From NCBI GenBank assembly GCA_019828565.1, contig JAHDYR010000005.1, positions 682,001-746,000 on the forward strand: a stretch of DNA of 64,000 bases. Reading direction: 5' to 3'. This stretch comes from Carpediemonas membranifera. Taxonomy: Eukaryota > Fornicata. Within the stretch, counting starts at the first letter, position 1, and every line of letters starts with the position of its first letter. Of this stretch, positions 37,431-50,400 are shown piece after piece. The position numbers and the translations under genes were made by a program. A model generated the notes under the pieces. That model did not search any database, was not told where the DNA came from, and saw only the letters and a program-made list of their open reading frames with translations.

Positions 37431-40400
37431 ATGCCTCCTCTACGCAAGGAGCGCACGAGAACCGAGAAAATCGCGACCCAGTCCGGTGCGGCGACCCTAA
37501 AGAGGTATAGCAAGATAAAGGATCCCTTCAGGGTGGATCACCAGCTACAGTGGTGGCAGAATCCCAGCCGAGAAAGGGAAATAACGGCTACCGTGCTAGA
37601 AAATGACATCCTGCTATACCACTACGCCCTGATAACCGGAAGGCCATGGTGGGTAAACCAGGCGAGCCTGGAAATCCACCGCGAGGACCAGCGCCGGCCA
37701 CTGCGATGCGGGCCGGCCTTCCTGAAATGTTGTTCACCTCCAAGGCCGATTACTCCCTGACGGGTTTCCCAGCCACCGAGCCGGCGGCAGCGCCACAGGC
37801 GGGCGAGGCAGGAGGGCTCCCAGATGGCTGACACTCCGACTTTTCGAGACCAGGTTTCGGCCACAAACACAAAAGTTCCCCAACAATAGCCATGGGCCGG
37901 AGATGATGGGCAGAAGCTGGAACAGAGCTCACCAAGCTTGGAAAACAGCTTAGCTACAGAGGCCGAAGAGTGGCAAAAGTCCGAAGAGCAGCCGATTCCA
38001 TCACTCGCCAAGTGCAACAGCTTACCACAGTGATCTTCTCGAGGGATAACGCCGCCAGCTTCAGGATTATCGAGCCCGCCACCCGGCCTAGATCGCTGCT
38101 GTTCCGGAAAGGCTAGTTGCCCAGCACTCTCAGGCCTGCAGGTCGCAAAAGCCTCACAGGGCCTGGGATCCAGGACAAGGTTCAGCCCAGCAGAGCGCCG
38201 CCTGGCTCCCTCAAGGCGGGCGGCCCAGCCCACAGCCGGCTCCCTGGCAGAAAGCGCCAGGTGCGGACAGAGCCCACAGCAGCGTCAGCAACAAGTGGGC
38301 GGCCCTAGGTCGGGCCTGGGAGGATGCCCCGCCCGTCCCCCTGGCCCCCGAGCCCACAGCAGGAGAGCTTCGTGACGGACAGGCCGTCAAGCCCTGAGAG
38401 GAAAAGGTGGCATGTTCTCCGCGATAGCTGTCTACAGCAGGACCGATGCGGGTGACCAGACCTGTGTTGGTTGGCAGGACACCACGGATTCAGCCCTCAA
38501 CGTGCGGCGACGAGCTAGCCGAGTGAGGCCGAGAGACTTAGTGCTTCGCTGGACGGTTCCGGGCTTCCAAGAGCTGTGGAGCCGCATGGGATACTACTAC
38601 CCGGCCAATGCCATTACAGTTCATCCACCGGACCTCTGCGACGCTTCCACCCTCGTTAGCAGGATCGCAAACATCTGGATGGCGGACCAAGGGTGCCAAG
38701 CTGCTCGCCACCGAATCCACAGGGGACGGCCCGCCCAGGGCAACGAGCAAACCGACAACCCACCCACGAGGGCAGCCCGTCACCCCCACCGAATAATGGC
38801 AGAGCAAGTGCAGGTGATAGCCCGCCCAACGGCGGCCCAAGGACGGACCCACCCACCAGGGGCAGCCTGGGCGTTGCCCCGCACAACGGCGGCGACCCGA
38901 CCGCTGGCCAACCCAGCATGGGCGATCCAGTCGCCCCCTCGTTCATTGGGGGCGAAGCAGGTTGGAACCCAACTAGCGGGGGAACCCCGCCACCATGCCC
39001 AGCGGCGAAAGTGCGGGCTCGGAGACCAGGGGTACCAAGATGGCCCCGGCCCAACGCCGACGACTCGGCCAGAAGAGTCCCTGGCAGTGATAGTGACGTC
39101 AACCCGCCAAAGGGGTAGAGAACTGTCAGCCAACAGCAGACTCCCCCGTCCTGCCCGCTCACCAACCCGCAGGGCAAGAGGATGCTGATCGGGTGCATTG
39201 ACTTCGAAGCGTCCAAAACCCGCATCCAAGGCGGGGGATGAGGCCGTCATATGCGAAGGGGCGGTCATAGTCTTTGACCCCACCAACGGGAATATCGTCG
39301 CCAGTCTGCACGGGATGTTAGGCGAAGATATTCGGGTGGCCGACCTCGACCAGGCTCTGATGAGCTCAAGAATTCTCCACGGTTGCCCCCAGCCACCTTC
39401 GTCGACATCACCACTGGGCAGGCCCCCCAGGGATTCGAAAGCACATTCCCAAACAGCACCACATGGTGCGCGGAAATGATCGATGCCCTCCGGCGTCTCG
39501 AAGGACACCATAACGCGTTCATCCACCTGACTGCCAAAGGGGTGGAAGCTGAACGAAGTGTCCTCACGAGCGCCAAATACGTACCGGATTCCACGGCCAG
39601 GGCATGGGTAGCCACCCACCTAATCGATGAAGCCGGCCTAGATGCGGTGTACCCCGTCTCAATAGCACCCTCACCCTCTTCTACCCCCCCTCCCAGGAGG
39701 ACCGCCCGGTCCGAGAGACCCTCCCACAGGAGGTCCAGAAGGCAACCGAGCAGGCCAAGGTCTGGACCCGCGACCAGCAAAGGAGAAGGGAACCCAAGGG
39801 GGCTGTGCCCCTATCACAGAAAACGCACCAGCCTACTGTCACTGTGCGCTTGCGGATGTATCGCTCTTCTACACAAGACTCTCCCTGGCCATCCACATGC
39901 TGTATAACCCGTGGACCTGGGCTGATGTGGGAGCGGAACTAATCGCACGAGGGAGGGGGGAAAGTGACGGGGGCACAAAGCCCCATCATTAGAGTAGGAC
40001 ACGGGGTCCCAGACCTGGCTGTAGAGATCAACCGCCATAGAGGGCGAGAGGTCATCACACCCCTGGGGCAACTACAGCACGTGATCTTTACCACCAAGCC
40101 GCGTCCGAAGGAAATCCACATGGCCAACACGACCGCGCAAGAGTTCAGCACAGGAAAAGGAATCCTAAGGGTCCTTGAAAGGAGGGGGCGTAGCCGTTCT
40201 CAGCCCGGACTCCTGCCCAAGCACGAGACCCCTGGTCGTGGAGCTCCTATCCGAGTGGAACGGTAGGCGCCGCGTAGCAAGGGAGAAGGGCTACTGGCCA
40301 GACTTCTATGGCAACCGTACCACCCTGGACCCCAGGGTCATGGAGCAACTCCCGGTCAAACTCCACCCCGAGCTCCTGACCCTATCCCAGGCAGCCTCGC

Positions 40401-41649
40401 TGGTCCCGCTCCATAAGCATGACATGATGCATGGGGGCTCAGCCCAGCAGCTGAGACACCGGCTCACCCACTGCCTGGTGAACATCGGCGATAGAGCACC
40501 AGCGGGCGTCCCGAAACTCATCGTAAGCGCGGAACTCCGGCGCCAAGATAGAGGGCCCAGGCATTATGTCAACTTCTTCCCCTCGGTTCTTCCCCTAGAC
40601 TGGGGCATCCGCACAGTAGAACAAGGAGGGGAGCCTGGAAGACGCCGCCCGAGCGCCTTGGGCGAACCCCAATACGACGGCACCCTGGCCCTGGGATGCA
40701 GTCCCATGATGAGACTACCCCCCATCCGCCTGTGGGACTTCCCGTACACCCAGAACAACGACGGGCACAGGTCGCAGCGAGAGCAAAAAGAGGCTGTGAC
40801 CGCGGCAAGGGGCCGCGCTTAGAGCCTGCCTCGAAGAGCACCGGGAGAGGCTCACCAACGAGATTCACCAAGGCATGGAGTGGCCGGCCCTAGGGCTGCT
40901 TGAGGGCCCGCTCACCGAGAACCGACAGGTCCCCACCCCGAACCCATCTCAAAGGAAGGTGAACGCCACCCCCTCCCCCAGCAGGCTCCAAGGGGAAACA
41001 AACCCCACCCCCCAACCCGCGCCAGGTAACCCCCGCCCACCCCACCCCCAAGGGCAATCATCACCCCCTAATGCGCACCAGGTAAGCCCTGCTTACCCCA
41101 CTCCCAGAGGAATGAACCCCCCACCCGGCCCCGGGACAGGCGATCCTCACGCCTCACAAAGAGGCCAACCCCCCGGCGATGCCTCTGAGCCAGGCTTTCG
41201 AGCACCGGCCCCCGCCGGGCGGCCCCGAAGGGAAGAGGCCCCCAAACCCAAGACTGGGCACGGTCGATCAGATGGGTGCCTACATCCAAGCCCTCTTCCA
41301 AGCGGAGGTGGAGCGAAGAGCTGAAGAAGAGCGGCAGCGGATCATGAGCCATTACGAAGAGGAAGTCTCCCGGCTGAACAACGAGGTTACCCACCTCCAA
41401 GGCCAGCTGGCCAAGGAAAGGGAAGCCCTAGCAAGAGGAGCGAGCGAGCGCCAGCGCCTCCAGCGCATCGCCGAGAAATCGGAGGCCTTCAAAAGAGCCA
41501 GCCTCAGGCTCCGTGAAACAAACAGAGTCCTCGAGGCCAGGCTTGAGGAGGCGCTTGCCGCCGCCAACGGAAGCGACGAGGAAGAAGAGCTCCTACGCAT
41601 CGGAATGGAGCACGAGAGCGACGAACCAGATCAAGAGATGCATGAGTAA
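37431..41649 (+). pseudogene. LINE-1 ORF1 (many frameshifts)
   Basis: Coding-like segments in changing frames: MPPLRKERTRTEKIATQSGA (37431); DLVLRWTVPGFQELWSRMGY (~38540); a Pro-rich linker (38693-39118); a DEDDh-like domain (39181-39870) with IGCIDFEAS, ICEGAVIVFD, LPPATFVDITTG, HLTAKGVEAERSVLT, CPYH and CHCALADVSLF; a middle region (40175-40822); another Pro-rich linker; and a C-terminal coiled coil (41260-41649) RRAEEERQRIMSHYEEEVSR… ending EPDQEMHE. Domain order agrees with LINE-2 and LINE-3 ORF1. Not functional. Confidence 0.72.
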
Positions 41650-42376
41650 CGAGCCATACCAAAGCAGTGGAGGGAAGAGTGCAGAGTCTAAAGGGATGTG
41701 TATATATAGCACGTTAGTGTAGGACTAGGTGAAGTGAAGGCGCCGGAATAGGTGCAGCGTTGGAGCCCGCCAGAAGGGCTGTACTGGCGCCAATGCCCGG
41801 GTGACTTTTTCTTTTCTTAAAACCCCTGTTCCCCGCAGGAACCGGGGGCGGGTAAGAGGCAGTTGGAACGCCATCGAGGACCCGCCTGTCCGGCAGGCTG
41901 GAACTCCAGCCTTGGGAGGGGCGCCGAAAGGAGTCGCTCCCACCTATGCGTAGTTAGGTAACGATGCTGCCAATGTGCGAGGCCAGAAGCGCTATAGAGA
42001 CTGGCACGAAAGTCCCGACAAGCACCGCGAGGGCGCGGCCAGTGAAAGGGGTGGTACACCCTAGGTCAGCTCCAAGAGGGAACCTGGGCCACGTCTGGGG
42101 ACTCTGGAGGAAGCAGCCGTTCTGGCCAAGCACCCCATGTGAATGGCGCATGCTTCTGGGTCCTGGAGAAATATCAAGGGCAAAGAAGACGCCTACCCGG
42201 GCCGCCCACCAACAACCCACAGGGCGGGAAGCGGCCCACCCAACGTGCTAAACAACGACGACATAGGCGCTCACCCATTGGGAAGGCAACTATGCAGATG
42301 CTAAACCCCAACAACAAGATGAAAGTGTGCAGGTAGTGCAGAATAAGGAGTGCAGGTTAAGGCAGTAACAACCTGA
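41650..42376 (+). other. LINE-1 spacer between ORF1 and ORF2
   Basis: About 730 bases, GC-rich, with several apparent stems (CCCCTGTTCC…GGAACCGGGG near 41823; CCTGTCCGGCAGG near 41887; GGCTGGAACTCCAGCC near 41898). Comparable in position to the structured spacers of LINE-2 and LINE-3. Confidence 0.45.
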
Positions 42377-45300
42377 ATGCGAATAGTCTCCCTTAACAGC
42401 CAAGGACACTTAACGGGCAATGAAGACTACAGCGGATCTATAGCGGTAGCGCTTCGCAAGCACACGAGCCCGGACGCCCTCCTCTTGCAGGAAACATTCA
42501 GGTACGGTAACTCCGTAGTCCCCTGTTGGGCGGACCTACAATACGCATGTGCAGGGCACGCCAAACCCATCAAGGCTCGAAAGGGCAAGATTAACCTAGG
42601 CGTAGCCACGGTGATCAGCCCACATTCACAGGCAACCTGGGATGTAGGAGTATCTGACGGCACGAACCCCCGAGTTCAAGTTAGCATCCTCGAAACCTCA
42701 AGGGCTATCGCAGTCATCAACATATACGCCCCTCCAAGTGACCGCAGCGCAGCGGAGCTAGACCGCTTCGACCAACAGCTGGAAAACATCGTCAGAGAGT
42801 ACCACGGCTTCGAGATAATCATCATGGGGGACTGGAACCGTGACCCGCGGAGCCTGCGCCATGCCACCAGCGCCACACTACAGCGAAACAATCTAGACCT
42901 AGTTTTCCCTCGTCTCACACATACATGAGTGGGAATACCACCTCGACGCTGGATTATGCAGCTGTATCTGGGGGGATCACGAGGGCCAAAGCTAGAGTCA
43001 TTGACAAAGCTGAGATGGGGCATTGGGGCTCCCCCATAGGGCAGTGGAGCTAACCTGGGACGAACCGCATTGGAAGAAACAACCGGCCAAACCCAAGCTG
43101 GAAATCCCAGGAACAACCACCTGGAATGTCCTCCCAGAGCGCAACGGGGGAAAGGGCAAGGGAATGGCCGCAACCCGATGTGGAGCTCCATGTAGATACA
43201 ATCGAGTACCAAATACGGGAACTCTTATCGGTGGGATTTCAAACTTCCGCTAGGAACGTCAGACCAGGGAGATCGCAAAAAAAGGATCCCGGAGAACGTA
43301 TGGAAGCAACTCATCCTAGCCCGATGGAACAAAGCGGGGGCCGCGGAAATCAAGCGGACCCTGAACAACGAGCTCCAGAAGTCATGGAAAAGCTTCAAGG
43401 AGGAGTGGACGCAGCAGGTGGAAAACAGCGCAAGGGCAGGGTATAAGACCACCAAGAAGGTCATAGCAAAACCAGGTCCACAGGTTCTGGAACGAGAAAC
43501 AACACGCAGGGCTACCGGCGATGCTCAGAGGAAAGAGGTCGATCTTAACAAGGGAAAACGAGATAGCTAGGGAGCTGCAGAGGCAATACGCCCAAGTCAG
43601 TAGTGGCATAGCACCTAGTTGGGACCAGATCCCGGCGGCCCAAACAACTGATCAACCCCCACGGAGGAGGAGGTCACGGCCGCCATCAAGTCCCTGAAGA
43701 AATCATCGGCAGGAGGCCCGGATGGTATCACGGGCGAATGTCTGAGAGACCTCCCCCAGGCGGCCTACAGGGCAATCACATGCCTCTTCCAGAAAGTATA
43801 CGAGTCTGGGGAACTACCCACCACGTGGAAGTACGCCTCCATCTCCCCGATACACAAAGTAGGGAAAGATAAGCTACTGCCAGGATCCTACCGACCCATC
43901 TCACTCACCCCCTCCTCTACCGAGCATATGGGAAGGTACTCAAATGGAGGCTCAAACCAACAGTTGAGAGGCACACCCCCAGAGAGCAGATCGGCTTCAT
44001 GAAGGGAAAGACAGTCATAGACCACATCGCCCTCCTAACCCAACTGCACCAAGAAGGAGACCGGACCAGCGTGCTGCTCGACATTGCAAAGGCGTACGAC
44101 ACGGTTCCCAGGGACATCCTAGTCAGCAAGCTGATCAATATGGGTGTACACCCCCACCTAGTCAGAGCAGTACAAAGCACAATGGAGAGGACCTACATTG
44201 CGGTAAGGGGATCCGACCTATGGTCCGAAACGAACCTAGGAGTCAAGCAAGGTTGCGTGGTCGCCCCCACCCTATTCATACTATTTACGGCCAACTGGAT
44301 TAGCCAGGCGTCACTCAGAATACAGTACGGCGAGATACCAGACCCGAAGCTTCCCCCACCCACCACAGACCCGGGAATGGCATCATAGCAATGTTCGTAG
44401 ACGATACGAGCATCTCGGCAAAGAAAGAAAATGATGCGGAGTCCCTCACCGCCGCAATGGTGGAAGTGATAGTGGCACACAAGCTGTGTATCAGCCCAGG
44501 AAAGAACATCGTCATAAGTACCAATCCAAATGCGGAAGTGCGAATTCAAGGGGAGGCCACCCGAGCAGCGGAGTCAGGCCGATACTTGGGACTCTGGATA
44601 GCAAGTGGCCCTCATCCGCTCAGCGCATGCATCGCAAAGAAAAGAGAACAGTCGAACAAGTACATCGCCCTCGCCCGGAGAGTGGGATGGACTAAAGGCT
44701 CCACGCCCGCGGCTGTCTCCCGAGTCCATCCTCCGCACCTTCCTATGGCCAAAGATCGAATTCGGAATCGAAATCTGGGGGCCAAGTCCCAGGAGGCAGA
44801 AGGCTTTGGAACGACTGGCGAGGACTCATGGCGGGAACCGGACCCGGTGGAGGGGGTGTCGCCCGCCTGATGATGGGATGGATGTGCTGGGAAGCGGACA
44901 TGGGTGTAAGAGCGGTTAGAATCCGCGAATCGGCCCGGGACCCTGACCGCCCATCGCCCCTAGCGGACTTCGACTGGGGAAGAGCGAACCCCAAGTCCGT
45001 TATCGGAAAGCTGAACAAGTGGGCAGACAACGTACTAGATCTGGCCCCTAGCGACCTTCACGGACCCAGACCCAGAGCAATAGCCGGGGGATGGAAGATG
45101 ACAGCACGAGACATCGCCACCAAAGGTAGCCGAACAGCCAAGGCGGCCGCCGAAGTGCTAGCTGCGGAGGCAATGCAAACAATGGCAGGCGGGAGAGCAC
45201 CCAAGAAACCAAAGATTATCAGAGGGGAGATGATGCTCAGGAGGGAGCTGAAGAGGGTAGTTGCAACAGCCTCCAACACGCTCCCCTCCGCTAGCAACAG

Positions 45301-45749
45301 CCACACAACTCGAGGAGCCGCGCTCATCATAAGCAGGAGGTACCCTGGGCAGGAAATGCTCTGCGACCGTATCCAAAGAATATGCCCGATATGCACACTC
45401 GCAGCCGAACGCGAATTGATCAACTACCTCCAACTATACCCCCCCCCAGGCGCAGGCGCTAGTGGCAGTAGCCGGGTGGCTGGAAGACCAACCGCTAGGA
45501 ACACAAAGCCACATCATAGCGGAGTGCCAGGGCGTCGGCCGCCCAAGTGGGTGGGAGCAGTGCTGGGAAGCTGCGGCAACACACACCATGGCAAGTAGGC
45601 TGCGGCACGGCCCAGATGGGGAGTGGTATAACTCCAGGGCCATATTGGAGCTCCACTGGCTACTGCAACAGGAGGATGAAACAGTGAAGGAGGGTCTATT
45701 ATGCGGGAAAAAGGCCCTCATGAACCTCAGAACAGGCCCAGACCCCTAG
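42377..45749 (+). pseudogene. LINE-1 ORF2: APE endonuclease and reverse transcriptase remnants
   Basis: Endonuclease from the ATG at 42377: MRIVSLNSQGHLTGNEDYSG, LLLQETFRYG, AVINIYAPPS, IIMGDWNRDP, then a frame change to GHWGSPHRAVELTW (SPH where other APE enzymes have SDH). RT in pieces: SVLLDIAKAYDTVPRDI, GVKQGCVVAPTLFILF and MFVDDTSISAKK. The C-terminal zinc cluster is partly visible (ICPICTLAAE … HIIAECQG). More than five frameshifts. Inactive. Confidence 0.85.
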
Positions 45750-46912
45750 GAGGAAAGCCCTGGGTGAAGACAAGGCACAGGGCGGAACATTCCTGGAACC
45801 GGCGGGAGGTGTTTTCCCCCCACATGTTCCGGTAGCGCCCGGCCGCACACCCAACCCAACCCACGCAGCAAGGGGAGCACTCTGATGCCTGCATCACACT
45901 TGAAACAACTCCCCCACCACCAAGAGGGGACAGGCCCAACCCACAGGGCGGCCTGGAAAGGTGGCCCGAGCACCGACCCCAAGCGCAGCGGGCCTGGAAC
46001 CAATGAGGACAACACCACATGTTCCGGTAGCGCCAGGCGGAGGGAAGGCTGCAAAGGACCACTAAGGGACAACCGCATACAACAAGCACGAAATAGGGAA
46101 GGCCTGGCAAAACAGCTGGGCCAGTAGGGCGCAAGCGTCCGGACAAGCAGTCCGGCGCATCCCTCCGGCGCGCAAGGGGGTACCCCCTCCCCACACAGTG
46201 GGGGGCGCACCAGGAGGATGATGCATGGCAGACTGGCGGAGGTACTGGATGACGCAAGAAGCTACTCACTCCGTCGGTAACCTGCCGGGAAGGCAGGGCC
46301 ATCCTGATGTGGCCCGGCGCCTAGCCAGGAACACTGGAAGACGTGGCAACCGCCCCTGGGAGCTCCCCCCCGATAATGGGAACCTGGAGTGAAATCGGAC
46401 AGCGCTAGATGAGCCCGAACGCAGCCGGCAAGTCCGTGGAAGTCTACCTACGCGGCGTCGGTGGGTTCCTAACCCGGCCCAGCTGGTACGGCGAACTCTA
46501 GACCCGACCCCGCCCTGGCGGGTGCCTGAAACATGGCGAGCGGGTCGAGGAAACTCCAGGACCTCCCTAGGGGACCCGGGGGAGAGGGGAAACGTACGGA
46601 AGGTCCCTGACAGCAGCGTGCAGGGCAAGGCTTTGTAGGTGCCAGGCAGACCTGGGACCCAAAGGGCCCCTAAGAGTAAGACCTGGGTTAGCCTAACTTT
46701 GGGGGTATTAATGTGGCCATGTATAGGATCCCTCTAGCGTACCAGCTAGGCCTTGACGGCCGTTGTTCACGCCCTCTTAGGAAGTGTTAGGTGTGCTCTG
46801 TAGAGGTACCAACACGCTTAGGCGTTCCTCGAAGGGGTGACACAAACTGTGACATTCAGCTTACACAGCAGGACGAGTAGCAGGACACATTAAATTCTTT
46901 CTTTCTTTCTTT
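45750..46912 (+). other. LINE-1 3' UTR and TTTC tail
   Basis: About 1.15 kb, GC-rich, without genes. ACATGTTCCGGTAGCGCC occurs twice (about 45823 and 46017). Ends in a (TTTC)n tract at 46895-46912, as at the 3' ends of LINE-3 and LINE-4. Confidence 0.65.
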
Positions 46913-46915
46913 CTC

Positions 46916-47155
46916 TCTTTTCCGCTTTTCGTTCGTTGTTGCTAGTGTTTCCTCTGTTTCTCTGCCTGCTAAAGCGTACTGGAAGTCTATGAAGCTGTGG
47001 ACTCTTGTGTTTGCTGTTCTCCATGTCTCTTGTATACAAACCGCTTCAATGTCTCTGAGTTTGGTTTGAATTGCTGTTGCTATTGATGCCGTGAAGTCCT
47101 TTCCTCGTCCTATGTGCCCCTGAGTGTTCAGGCTTAAGATCTTGAACGTTTCCAT
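46916..47155 (-). pseudogene. LINE-2 ORF2, N-terminal fragment
   Basis: Starts METFKILSLNTQGHIGRGKD and includes AVCIQETWRTANTRVHSFID, the first APE-endonuclease motifs, nearly matching LINE-3. It breaks after NEKRK where the LINE-1 tail is joined. Confidence 0.85.
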
Positions 47156-47328
47156 GTTGTACTATGCTCTGATCCTTATCCTGCGAATTCTGAGAATTTC
47201 TGCAGGGGCTAAGGGTTCACTGTGTCTCTGTCCCGTCAAGGGGCCTCGATGCCGGTCTTGGTAACCCTTGGCGGGCCAGCCTCCGTGCTTCTTGGTGACC
47301 GATTCGCCCTCGGGCATGGATACTTAGG

Positions 47329-47432
47329 AGGGGGCGCAGTGGCGTGACCCCCCCTTTGGCTGCCGCCTGCAACCTACTGGCAGTGCCCGTGGGCTAATGC
47401 CAGGCCCTGGTGGGAGCCAGGGTTATATAAAG
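47329..47432 (-). ncRNA. Conserved hairpin region between ORF1 and ORF2 (LINE-2 copy)
   Basis: On the minus strand: CCCTGG-CTCCCA-CCAGGG, CTGGCA…TGCCAG, a GGCAGCC stem, and GGGGG…CCCCC. The order matches LINE-3 (58457-58549). The second stem differs by a paired change (CCGGCA/TGCCGG in LINE-3). Confidence 0.6.
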
Positions 47433-47487
47433 AAAGAAAGTCTGATACACTAGTTTCTGAAAGAATACTGCTTTATCTCTGATCCAC
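47433..47487 (-). other. Start of the LINE-2 inter-ORF spacer
   Basis: Follows the ORF1 stop and includes AAGCAGTATTCTTTC, which is shared with LINE-3. No gene. Confidence 0.4.
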
Positions 47488-50400
47488 TTACTCCTCCGAG
47501 ACCTCACTTTCACTGGCATCATCATACGGTTCAGGGTCGCGGGCCTGACCACCTTGCATGTTGGCCATGAAGGACATGAACTGTGTCATCATCTCCATGG
47601 GGTCCATCTGTCTGGTGGTCCTGGTTCTCCTGCTCTTGTTCCTGCGACGGGGCACTACCGCGGCGTCTCTGTTCTTGACCATCTCAATCGGTGGTCTGAC
47701 AAGGGGGTCGGGTTCAGTGCCTGCCAGGTCTGCGGGTCTCTGCCGGGCGGCCTTGAGGGCTGAGATTTCTCGCTGTGCCTCTGCCAGTTGAAGTAGGAGC
47801 CTCTGTTTCTCGGCGTCCTGCTGGTCTGGTAGTCTGCTTCTTACCGTCCCAGCGGTGTCGTCACTGTGTCTGCTCCTCTTTCCTGACTCGGATGGGTCGT
47901 CTCTGCCTTGGCTGCCTCGCTTGCCGGCTGCTGAGGAGTGGTTGCCTCTGCGGTTGTCTCTGGCTGTTCCAAGATGTTCTCTAAACCACTCGTTTCTCTC
48001 CCGCTGGCGCCTCTCTGCCTCTTCGAAGTCGGGTCTGATCCGGAGACCGTCCTGTTCTGCTCTGTTGGCCCTGGCTTCCAGACGTTCGAGCTCCGTGTCG
48101 CGTTCATAGATTTCAGGACGTCTGATTTCTCTGTCGATGAGGCGCCCAGCCTCTCTGTCGTCAGGGTGTCTGATGTCTCTTTCGGTGGGTTGGTCAGCTT
48201 CTCTGGCGATGGGGCGTCTGACCTCATAGTCAGCCGGACGTCTGGCCTCTCTGTCGGCCAGGTGTATGGCTTCTCTGTGGGTGGGATGTCCGATCTCTCT
48301 GCCAGTAGGGCGCCTGACTTCCTGGTCGACCGACCGTCTGGCCTCTCTGTCAACTTGGTGACCCACCTCTCTGTCGTGGTGTCTCTCATCTCTGATGTCC
48401 GAGCGCCTGATCTCTCTGTGGTCACGGCGCTCGTCCTCGCGGCGTCTGTCCACCCGGGTTGCAGGGTCCAGGATGTCTCTGAAGTTCCTGCCTACCACTT
48501 GGTGCTCGACTTCGCCGACTGCCGTCTGGAGGTGAGTGTCTCTGTACGTGACCCTGAAGGGCATCTCGTCCTTGCCGTCCACGTCGGGTTTGTATCCGCT
48601 GGGTGGGATGCCCCCCATTCTGACTCTGGCCTCTTCCGGGATCACTGTGGTGACCATGCGTCGGCCTTCCCAGCGCATGCGCTTCAGGATAGACCCCGCG
48701 TCTCTGGTTCTGATCAGTCCCCAGTCTCTGGGGATGAATGCGACTCTGATGGAGGCTCTGGCGTTCGGGGGGCTTTGACATTGGCTATGCGCCCTTCAAA
48801 CTCTCTGAGTGCCTCTGCTAGCTCTTCGCATCCCCAGGTCTCTTGCCGGGCGATGCGCTCTCTGCTGGGCCACCAGTTGACGAGCTGTGACAGTGTGACC
48901 ATGTTCTCTTCGTTGTGCGCTCCAAGGCCGGCTCGGCCCTGGACCGCTCTGAGTTGCTCTGGGTTGTCTAGCTCCTCTTCCAGTGTCCAGATAGGGTTCC
49001 TAGTGACTCTGTTGTCTCTGTCAGTGAAGGCGTCAGGGGATAGGAGCAGGCCCTTCATCCCCATCGCTACCTCTGCAAATCCGAAGCCAATGCCGAACCT
49101 GTGTTCTCTGTCTGGCACTACGAGGAACCTGTTGCCCTGGTGCCCGTCTCTGATCTCTCTGAACGCTGGGTGGGGGCCAAACTCCTGGAACGCTGTGTGC
49201 CTCGGCTGGAACCCCAGCCCTGCTACGATGTCACTGCTTTCTCTGGCTGCTCTGACCTCTTCCTCAATGGCTGGCTGCAGCAGTCTGAGGGCGTCCTCTA
49301 ACTCACCGATGCCGTTGGTGCCTCTGAATAGTGCTAGAACTCTGATTGCAACAGAACAGTGTGCTGTCCGCCAGTGCGCAGTGATAGCACCCCGCCGTGT
49401 GGCTGTGGTAGGGGCATACTCTCTTGGGTGCTTCCCGTGACTGCCACCGGCTGGTCCACAGGTCTAGCCACTCCATGCTCTGCGCGTTGTTGTAATTGAC
49501 TCTGAATCTCTGTTCGAGGTCGGGTCTAGCCCTGACCAGCAGCGTTGGCAGCTCGTTTTCATCCACTAGTCTCTGTGCGAAGTAGTCTCTGCTCTCTGCG
49601 GCTAAGCCGTTCGCTGCGTCTGTGAGGAGGAACATCTCCATGTGCTTTCCCTTGGCGAACAGGTGGACTCTGCAGCCTTCTCTTCTCTCATACGCTTTGA
49701 GCTCCGTCGCTAGACGGTCGCCCCACGCCTGGAAGGTGTGGACGTGCTGCTCTAGGTCTCTGGGGGGTCTTCCTGTCGCTATGTCCACGAAGGTCGCTGG
49801 TGGTAGGCCTGTGACAGCCCATGATGTGTGCCTTGACTGCTCGACTCTGTTGAGCGGCATGTCCTGGTAGAACATACCGTGGCCGTGGCCGACCACTTCA
49901 CTGCTATCCACATCTATCATGACAATGCCTCCTTCGACCGGGATCGCTGGTGTGCCTTGTCTTGAGCTGCCCGTGTAGCTGCACTCAAAGTCAATGGCTG
50001 CTAGGACAAGTCTCTGGTTCGGCTGGGTCTCTGATAAGGGCAGGCTGCTGGTCTCGTGCTGGCTCCTCCCTTCGCCTGCCATCCTTCTGGCCTCCTGCTG
50101 ATCTCTGATATGCTCTTGGACGATGTCTTCCAGGCTAATCCTCGGCGGCACCTCCTTGTCTCTGTTCACACTGTCTATAGGAAGCTGAGTGCGCTTGCCT
50201 GATGCCTCGCCCCCCAGCACCTGCCGCTTGGGGGTTCTTGTGGTTCTCTTGTTGGCACTGACTCTGTTTATCCTCTGAGACGCTGGGGTTGCCGGGGCTT
50301 GGCTACCACAGATACTGTCCGGCCTCGTCATCTCTACGTCGCTGTCGATGTCCGTGCTAGCAGACCTGTCCTCCTGGGAGGCATGTTCGGCTCTCTTGTC

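Larger units (their letters stand above)
37342..46915 (+). mobile_element. LINE-1: old, decayed LINE on the plus strand
   Basis: ORF1 remnants (37431-41649), APE endonuclease and RT remnants (42377-45749), a ~1.1-kb 3' UTR and a (TTTC)n tail (46895-46912), inserted into ORF2 of LINE-2. The 5' end is in the gap. Same architecture as LINE-3 but diverged, with many frameshifts. Confidence 0.85.

Noticed and set aside
48050-48450. CRISPR-like array
   Set aside because: Units are ~30 bases but adjoin without spacers and encode a protein repeat in a eukaryotic LINE.
47938-49440. 500-codon plus-strand frame rich in LSV repeats
   Set aside because: Antisense of LINE-2 ORF1; the repeats mirror the Arg/Asp tandem repeat on the minus strand.
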